A stretch of 64,000 nucleotides of DNA from JBALVT01 sp036960305. GTDB lineage: Bacteria; Pseudomonadota; Gammaproteobacteria; Pseudomonadales; Halieaceae. Both the position numbers and the translations under genes were made by a program. The stretch spans positions 1 to 64,000 of the forward strand of contig JBALWA010000002.1 in the NCBI GenBank assembly GCA_036960305.1. The letters run 5' to 3'. Positions within the stretch are counted from its first letter, which is position 1. Every line of letters starts with the position of its first letter. Of the stretch, positions 59,130-64,000 are shown piece after piece. The notes beneath the pieces are model-generated. The model made no database searches. It was given only the letters and a program-made list of their open reading frames with translations, and was not told where the DNA came from.

Positions 59130-60878
59130 TCAGGCATCCAACATCGGGGCAACACGCATCACTTCTTCAATCGTGGTTTGCCCCATGGCAACCCGGGTCG
59201 CTCCACTGAGCCGGAGTGTGTGCATCCCCTCGGCCATCGCCTTCTGGCGAATTTTCACCGTATCGATCTGCGGCAATATTTCCTCCTGCACGGCCGGGGT
59301 ATTTACCAGTACCTCGTAAATCCCCTGCCGACCAGAATAACCCGTGTCTCGGCAATGCTTACAGCCCACCGGTTTTGCTATTTTTCCCGGCGCCGGCATA
59401 TCCCAGGGCTGGGTCAGTTCCCGCCAGGCAACCAGGTCGGTCTCTGTGGAAATTTTACAGTGGGAGCAAAGTATACGTACCAGGCGCTGAGACATAATGC
59501 CGCGTACAGTGGCTTTAATCAGATAGGAGGGGACGCCAAGCTCCAGCAGCCGCGATATAGAGCTGGGCGAATCATTCGTATGCAGTGTCGATATAACCAT
59601 ATGGCCGGTGAGCGCCGCCTGCACCGCCATGTTAGCTGTTTCAAGGTCACGTATCTCACCGACCATTATAATATCCGGGTCCTGTCGCATCAGCGCCCTG
59701 ACGCCGGAAGAAAAATCCAGGTCTATGTTGTGATTGACCTGCATCTGGTTGAAAGCCCCCTCAACCATCTCGATAGGATCCTCAATCGTGCAAACATTCA
59801 CCTCAGATGTGGCCAGCTTTCGCAATGTCGAATACAGGGTGGTGGTTTTCCCGGAACCGGTTGGGCCCGTCACCAGCACAATCCCGTTTCCGGCCAGGGT
59901 CATTGCATTCCAGCTCTCCAGATCCCGGTCAGCCAGGCCCAGCTCCGCAAAAGATTTCTGCAGCACTTCCGGGTCAAAGATACGCATAACCAACTTTTCC
60001 CCAAACGCGGTGGGCAATGTGGCCAACCGCAGCTCCACCTCATTACCCTGTGGCGTGCGCGTCTTGAGACGTCCATCCTGGGGGCGGCGTTTCTCCGCGA
60101 CATCCATACGCCCAAGAATCTTGATACGGCTGGTAACCGCCGCCCCTACCTGCTGGGGTAATTCGTAGACGTTATAAAGCACTCCGTCGATACGAAAACG
60201 TACGTTACCGACATCACGTCGCGGCTCAATATGAATATCACTCGCGCGCTGCTCAAAAGCATATTGCAACAGCCAGTCGACAATCTTGACAATGTGCTGG
60301 TCGTTGGCGTCCGGTTCTTGAATAGAACCCAGCTCGAGCATTTGCTCCAGGTTATTAACACCCGCAGTGCTGTCAACCTTACCGGCGCCGCGGGCACCGC
60401 GCACGGAGCCCGCCATCGAGTAAAACTCGGTCGTGTGCTTCGCGATGTCCCTGGGGTCGGCCAATACCCGCCTGATGGGTTTGCGCAAGACATGCTCCAG
60501 GTTACCTTCCCAAGAATGGACATAGGGTTCGACACTGGCAATGATGACGTCCTCATCCCGCACTTCAAGAGCCAATATACGATGACGCTGGGCAAAGGCC
60601 AGCGACATCACGTCTGCAATTTCCCCCAGATTAATCTTCAGGGGATCAATCTGGTAAACCGGCTGCCCGGTCTTGTCGCTTAACCAGGCCAACAGTGCAT
60701 CCATATTCAGCGCTGCGCCGGGATTTGCCGCGTCCTCGAGCCTCTGTTCGGCCAGATAAACCAGGGGGTGCACGGTCCCGATCGAAGCATTCGTAAGGCT
60801 TTTAAGTTTCTCCTGGGACAACCTGCCATCAGCGTGTAAATCCTGGGCCAGGGAGGGCAGGGATAGCTTTTGTTCCAT
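59130..60878 (-). CDS. GspE/PilB-family secretion or pilus ATPase
   Basis: 582-residue hexameric ATPase. An N-terminal MshE/T2SSE domain (about 60-160) precedes a core with HIEPRRDVGNVRFRIDG, Walker A GPTGSGKTT (about 338-346), IEDPIEMVEG (Asp box), Walker B RALMRQDPDIIMVGEIRD and STLHTND (His box). The zinc motif is CSHC ... CKHC. It belongs to the type II secretion/type IV pilus group, but no pilin, PilC or GspF-like gene is adjacent, so the machine it serves is unknown. Start ATG 60878 is preferred; ATG 60905 is possible. Confidence 0.9.
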   Translation of the reverse strand: MEQKLSLPSLAQDLHADGRLSQEKLKSLTNASIGTVHPLVYLAEQRLEDAANPGAALNMDALLAWLSDKTGQPVYQIDPLKINLGEIADVMSLAFAQRHRILALEVRDEDVIIASVEPYVHSWEGNLEHVLRKPIRRVLADPRDIAKHTTEFYSMAGSVRGARGAGKVDSTAGVNNLEQMLELGSIQEPDANDQHIVKIVDWLLQYAFEQRASDIHIEPRRDVGNVRFRIDGVLYNVYELPQQVGAAVTSRIKILGRMDVAEKRRPQDGRLKTRTPQGNEVELRLATLPTAFGEKLVMRIFDPEVLQKSFAELGLADRDLESWNAMTLAGNGIVLVTGPTGSGKTTTLYSTLRKLATSEVNVCTIEDPIEMVEGAFNQMQVNHNIDLDFSSGVRALMRQDPDIIMVGEIRDLETANMAVQAALTGHMVISTLHTNDSPSSISRLLELGVPSYLIKATVRGIMSQRLVRILCSHCKISTETDLVAWRELTQPWDMPAPGKIAKPVGCKHCRDTGYSGRQGIYEVLVNTPAVQEEILPQIDTVKIRQKAMAEGMHTLRLSGATRVAMGQTTIEEVMRVAPMLDA

Positions 60879-61010
60879 CAACCTCTCGCCAAAATGTGTC
60901 GACATAGCATGTGCTTTTGTAGGGTTATTGATACCAAATCATGCTAACACACTGCGGCCGGATTTATTCATCCCTACACAGGCCCCACGCAAGGTCGATC
61001 TCGGTTTTTT

Positions 61011-61041
61011 TTGTGACATCACCAAATAATGCACCTATACT
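61011..61041 (+). promoter_or_regulatory. Candidate promoter for DUF47-PiT operon
   Basis: TTGTGA (61011-61016) and TATACT (61036-61041) with a 19-base spacer (18 if TGTGAC is used), 27 bases before the ATG at 61069. No PhoB box (paired CTGTCAT) is seen in the 190-base gap. Confidence 0.4.
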
Positions 61042-61068
61042 TCGCGCTTCTTGGTTAGGAGTTTAGCA

Positions 61069-61749
61069 ATGGCAACTGGCAACCCTTTCGGCAATCTGTT
61101 TGGCAGATCCCCAATTACGCCGATTCAACAGCATATGCAGGTCGCGAACCAGGCCGCACAGCTATTGCCGGCCTATCTGCAGGCCAATATCGATGATGAC
61201 TGGGACCGCGCGAGTGAGCTGTATCAGGAAATTTCTGAAATAGAGCACGAAGCCGACAAACTCAAGCGCTCTGTGCGAAAACATCTCCCAAAAAGTCTGT
61301 TCCTGCCGGTCCCCCGAACCGATTTACTGGAGCTGGTCTCTATTCAGGATCAAGTGGCCAATTACGCCAAGGATACTGCCGGCATTATTCTGGGTCGAAA
61401 GATGCAGTTTCCGGAAAAACTGCATAAAACCCTAATGGAATTCACCGAGACCTGTAGTGCCACGTCTGCCCAGGCGCTGGCCGCCATTCAGCAACTGGAT
61501 GAACTATTGGAGGTCGGCTTCACCGGAAGAGAAGTCAAGCTGGTTGAAAATATGATCAAGGAGCTGGATAAACTGGAAGGGCGCACGGACAAACAGGCCA
61601 TCGCCCTCAGGGGGAAGCTGTTCAAACTGGAAGCCCAACTGCCGCCCGTAGACGTCATGTTTTATTACCAGGTGATTGGCCTGCTGGGGTCACTCGCTGA
61701 CTCCGCAGAACAAGTCGGCGACCGACTGCAAATACTGATCGCCAGATAA
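61069..61749 (+). CDS. DUF47 / TIGR00153 PhoU-like protein
   Basis: 226-residue all-helical cytosolic protein of the DUF47 family (PhoU-related), which typically pairs with PiT transporters and is thought to regulate them. Helical segments EISEIEHEADKLKRSVRKHL and SIQDQVANYAKDTAGIILGRKM carry the E-x3-D/E-x3-D metal motifs of the PhoU fold. ATG 61069 is preceded by TTAGGAG; an in-frame GTG at 61051 is less likely. The transporter gene follows by 13 bases. Confidence 0.93.
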   Translation: MATGNPFGNLFGRSPITPIQQHMQVANQAAQLLPAYLQANIDDDWDRASELYQEISEIEHEADKLKRSVRKHLPKSLFLPVPRTDLLELVSIQDQVANYAKDTAGIILGRKMQFPEKLHKTLMEFTETCSATSAQALAAIQQLDELLEVGFTGREVKLVENMIKELDKLEGRTDKQAIALRGKLFKLEAQLPPVDVMFYYQVIGLLGSLADSAEQVGDRLQILIAR

Positions 61750-61762
61750 GGGACACTGGACC

Positions 61763-63037
61763 ATGGATATAATTGCTGAGCACGGCAGTCTTTTTCTGAT
61801 TCTCGCCTGTTGTTTCGGGTTTTTCATGGCCTGGGGCATTGGCGCCAATGATGTCGCCAATGCCATGGGCACCTCCGTAGGTGCCAGGGCACTGACCATA
61901 AAACAAGCCATCCTGATTGCCATGGTATTCGAGTTCATGGGTGCCTATCTTGCGGGGGGAGAGGTCACCTCAACCATACGCAAGGGAATTATCGACCCGA
62001 CGGTCCTCAGCGACAATCCGGAATTAATGATTTATGGCATGCTCTCGGCCCTGTTAGCGGCGGGCACCTGGTTAATGATCGCAAGCTTCAAGGGCTGGCC
62101 CGTCTCCACCACCCACACTATTGTCGGGGCCATCGTCGGATTTGCCGCCGTGGGTATCTCCGCGGACGCCGTCTACTGGGGCAAAGTGGGTTCCATCGTA
62201 GCGAGCTGGGTCGTCTCTCCGGTGATTGCTGGAACCCTGTCCTTCGGTCTGTTCATGAGTGTGAAAGTGCTCATTCTGGACACCGATGATCCCTTTCACC
62301 GGGCCAAGAAGTACATACCCATCTATATGTGGATGGTGGGTTTCATGATCGCCATGGTCACGCTGCTAAAAGGCCTGAAACACGTGGGAGTGGAAATTGA
62401 CCTGGGTTTCGAATCCAAGTTCATGAATGCCGCGCCAGTAGCTGCTGTAATAGGCTTAGCCGTTGCCGCCCTGGGTGCCCTGCTGATGAGAAGGGTCAAA
62501 GAGGTACCGAATGCTGCCAACCGCTTCGATGATGTAGAACGGGTCTTCGCCATCCTGATGATTTTCACCGCCTGCTCCATGGCCTTCGCCCACGGCTCCA
62601 ATGATGTGGCCAATGCTGTGGGGCCGCTGGCCGCTATCGCCAGCACCGTGGCAACCGGTGAGATCGCTGCCAAATCAGCCATGCCCTGGTGGATCCTGCT
62701 GATTGGCGGCCTGGGCATTGTCGTGGGTCTGGCAACCTATGGCTGGAAAGTCATATCCACCGTTGGCCGCAAGATCACTGAGCTTACCCCCAGCAGGGGA
62801 TTTGCTGCCGAACTGGGCGCCGCCTCCACCGTCGTGGTCGCTTCGGCGACAGGCCTGCCGATCTCCACCACGCACACACTAGTGGGCGCTGTATTGGGTG
62901 TCGGTATGGCGCGAGGCATCGCCGCGTTGAACCTGAGAGTTGTAAGTTCGATCTTCATGTCCTGGGTTATCACCCTGCCCGCCGGCGCCGGATTGGCGAT
63001 CATTTTCTTCTTCCTGTTCAAGGGTATCTTTGGCTAA
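61763..63037 (+). CDS. Inorganic phosphate transporter, PiT family
   Basis: 424-residue inner-membrane transporter that takes up phosphate (or metal-phosphate) with protons or sodium. About ten hydrophobic spans, and the two PiT signature repeats GIGANDVANAMGTSVGARAL (about 25-44) and HGSNDVANAVGPLAAIAS (about 276-293) are present, together with PVSTTHTIVGAIVG and PISTTHTLVGAVLG. Length typical (E. coli PitA 499; shorter bacterial forms about 420). It is coupled with the DUF47 gene, a conserved pair. Confidence 0.95.
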   Translation: MDIIAEHGSLFLILACCFGFFMAWGIGANDVANAMGTSVGARALTIKQAILIAMVFEFMGAYLAGGEVTSTIRKGIIDPTVLSDNPELMIYGMLSALLAAGTWLMIASFKGWPVSTTHTIVGAIVGFAAVGISADAVYWGKVGSIVASWVVSPVIAGTLSFGLFMSVKVLILDTDDPFHRAKKYIPIYMWMVGFMIAMVTLLKGLKHVGVEIDLGFESKFMNAAPVAAVIGLAVAALGALLMRRVKEVPNAANRFDDVERVFAILMIFTACSMAFAHGSNDVANAVGPLAAIASTVATGEIAAKSAMPWWILLIGGLGIVVGLATYGWKVISTVGRKITELTPSRGFAAELGAASTVVVASATGLPISTTHTLVGAVLGVGMARGIAALNLRVVSSIFMSWVITLPAGAGLAIIFFFLFKGIFG

Positions 63038-63055
63038 ACGCCCGGGAGGCAAGCC

Positions 63056-64000
63056 ATGTCCCACAACAGCAAAACCATTATCGGCCAGCTCCAGCAGCTG
63101 GTCAGCACGCCCTCTGTTAGCTCAACTGACCCGGGTTGGGACCAGGGCAATCGCGCGGTCGTCGAGTTATTGGCCAGCTGGCTATCCGATCTGGGCTTTC
63201 GATGCGAAATCATCGATATTACGCCGGACGGCGCCAAAGCTAACCTGATTGCCACCCTGGGGACTGGCCCCGGCGGCCTGGTACTCTCCGGCCACACCGA
63301 TACCGTGCCCTACGATGAAGGGCTGTGGAAATCCAACCCCCTGGCCATCACAGAAAGAGACCATCGCCTCTATGGCCTGGGCAGTACCGACATGAAAGGG
63401 TTTTTCCCCCTCGCCATCGCCGCAGCCAGCGCCTTTGTGGATACGCCCTTGAAGCAGCCGCTCATTATCCTGGCCACCGCGGATGAAGAGAGCTCTATGA
63501 ATGGCGCCAGAGCCCTGGCAAAATCCGGCCGCCCAAAGGCGCGGGCCGCGATTATCGGCGAACCCACCGGTCTGGTGCCCATTCGAATGCACAAGGGCAT
63601 TATGATGGAGTCTGTGCGGATAACAGGCCAATCCGGGCACTCCTCCAACCCCGACCTCGGTAACAGTGCACTCGAGGCCATGCATGCCGTCATGGGCGAC
63701 CTCATCGGTTTTCGCCAGCAACTGAAAGACCGCTACAGTGACGAGTTGTTCCAGGTTGCCTACCCAACCCTCAATCTGGGCTGTATACACGGCGGAGACA
63801 GCCCCAACCGGATTTGTGGCAAAACAGAACTGCACTTTGATTTGCGTATGACGCCCGGGGGCAACAACGCCAGCGTTCGCGGCGAACTGGCAGCACGGAT
63901 GGAACACCTGGCCCAACAACACGCTGTGGATATCGCGATGCAGCCCCTGATCAAGGACGTTGCCCCCTTTGAACAGATAGCGGACTGCGAGCTGGTAAAA
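63056..64000 (+). CDS. argE: Acetylornithine deacetylase ArgE (truncated by window edge)
   Basis: First 315 codons of an M20-family zinc deacetylase; the frame is open at the right edge. It removes acetyl from N-acetylornithine in arginine synthesis. Metal-site histidine in VLSGHTDTVP, the bridging aspartate in LGSTDMKGFF and the catalytic glutamates in ATADEESSMNGA, then IIGEPTGLVPIRMHKG, are all ArgE motifs. GGGAGG lies eight bases before ATG 63056. E. coli ArgE is 383 residues, so about 70 residues are missing. It follows the phosphate transporter by 18 bases. Confidence 0.93.
   Translation, partial: MSHNSKTIIGQLQQLVSTPSVSSTDPGWDQGNRAVVELLASWLSDLGFRCEIIDITPDGAKANLIATLGTGPGGLVLSGHTDTVPYDEGLWKSNPLAITERDHRLYGLGSTDMKGFFPLAIAAASAFVDTPLKQPLIILATADEESSMNGARALAKSGRPKARAAIIGEPTGLVPIRMHKGIMMESVRITGQSGHSSNPDLGNSALEAMHAVMGDLIGFRQQLKDRYSDELFQVAYPTLNLGCIHGGDSPNRICGKTELHFDLRMTPGGNNASVRGELAARMEHLAQQHAVDIAMQPLIKDVAPFEQIADCELVK

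Noticed and set aside
1..64000. CRISPR arrays, insertion sequences, toxin-antitoxin or defence genes
   Set aside because: No evenly spaced direct repeats, transposases, or recognisable defence or toxin proteins were found on either strand.

Overview
The window is about 64 kb of compact chromosomal DNA from a gammaproteobacterium. Gene content and order (glnL-glnG; secB-grxC-rhodanese; gpmI-envC-ctpA-yibQ facing hisBHAF; tolC beside the yqiB-cpdA-parE group; glnE-ilvE-waaFCGP) follow the Pseudomonas / marine Cellvibrionales-Halieaceae pattern. I infer a marine gammaproteobacterium, possibly Halieaceae-like; this is an inference from synteny and protein style, not a measured placement. There are no rRNA genes, insertion sequences, prophage genes, integrases or CRISPR arrays. 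One tRNA (Phe, GAA) is present.

Layout. 0-4 kb: a DUF4124 lipid/envelope-type secreted protein, then the nitrogen two-component system NtrB/NtrC behind a near-perfect NtrC box, then trmL. 4-5.2 kb (minus): rhodanese, glutaredoxin, SecB. 5.4-10.5 kb (plus): gpmI, envC, ctpA, yibQ, an operon of glycolysis plus cell-division/peptidoglycan control in which envC and yibQ appear to begin at CTG codons overlapping the previous stop. 10.4-13.2 kb (minus): hisB-hisH-hisA-hisF. 13.4-14.9 kb: mutY, yggX, tRNA-Phe with a clear promoter and terminator. 15-16.6 kb: a small accessory patch (pore-loop channel, unknown membrane protein, small secreted protein, DUF1653). 16.6-20.9 kb (minus): rdgC, selU and a fused NADH-dehydrogenase-like/SelD protein, i.e. 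a selenouridine pathway. 21.1-25.9 kb (plus): a fumarate-reductase/ketosteroid-dehydrogenase-type flavoprotein, a VOC protein, and a two-gene partner-switching signalling unit (dCACHE-HAMP-PP2C-HATPase plus STAS). 26.7-29 kb: an eight-heme cytochrome fused to HEAT/TPR-like repeats. 29-34 kb (minus): epoxide-hydrolase-like protein, YceI, ParE, CpdA, DUF1249. 34.2 kb: tolC.

35.7-55.2 kb is largely devoted to the cell surface: waaA, hldE, the dTDP-rhamnose genes rmlA-rmlC and rmlD-rmlB arranged as two converging pairs, a coupled operon of GT4 glycosyltransferase, methyltransferase and an alpha/alpha-barrel protein, two sulfotransferases, three InaA/WaaP-type sugar kinases, and waaF-waaC-waaG-waaP. 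Together these make Kdo/heptose inner core, phosphorylate it, supply rhamnose and probably add sulfate and methyl groups to surface glycan. 55.2-61 kb (minus): ilvE, glnE and an orphan GspE/PilB-like ATPase. 61-64 kb (plus): a DUF47 PhoU-like protein with a PiT phosphate transporter, then argE, which runs off the right edge.

Genes are closely packed, with many 4-bp start/stop overlaps and several convergent pairs whose stop codons overlap. No gap between genes exceeds 300 bases; the longest are 44395-44688 and 20857-21118.
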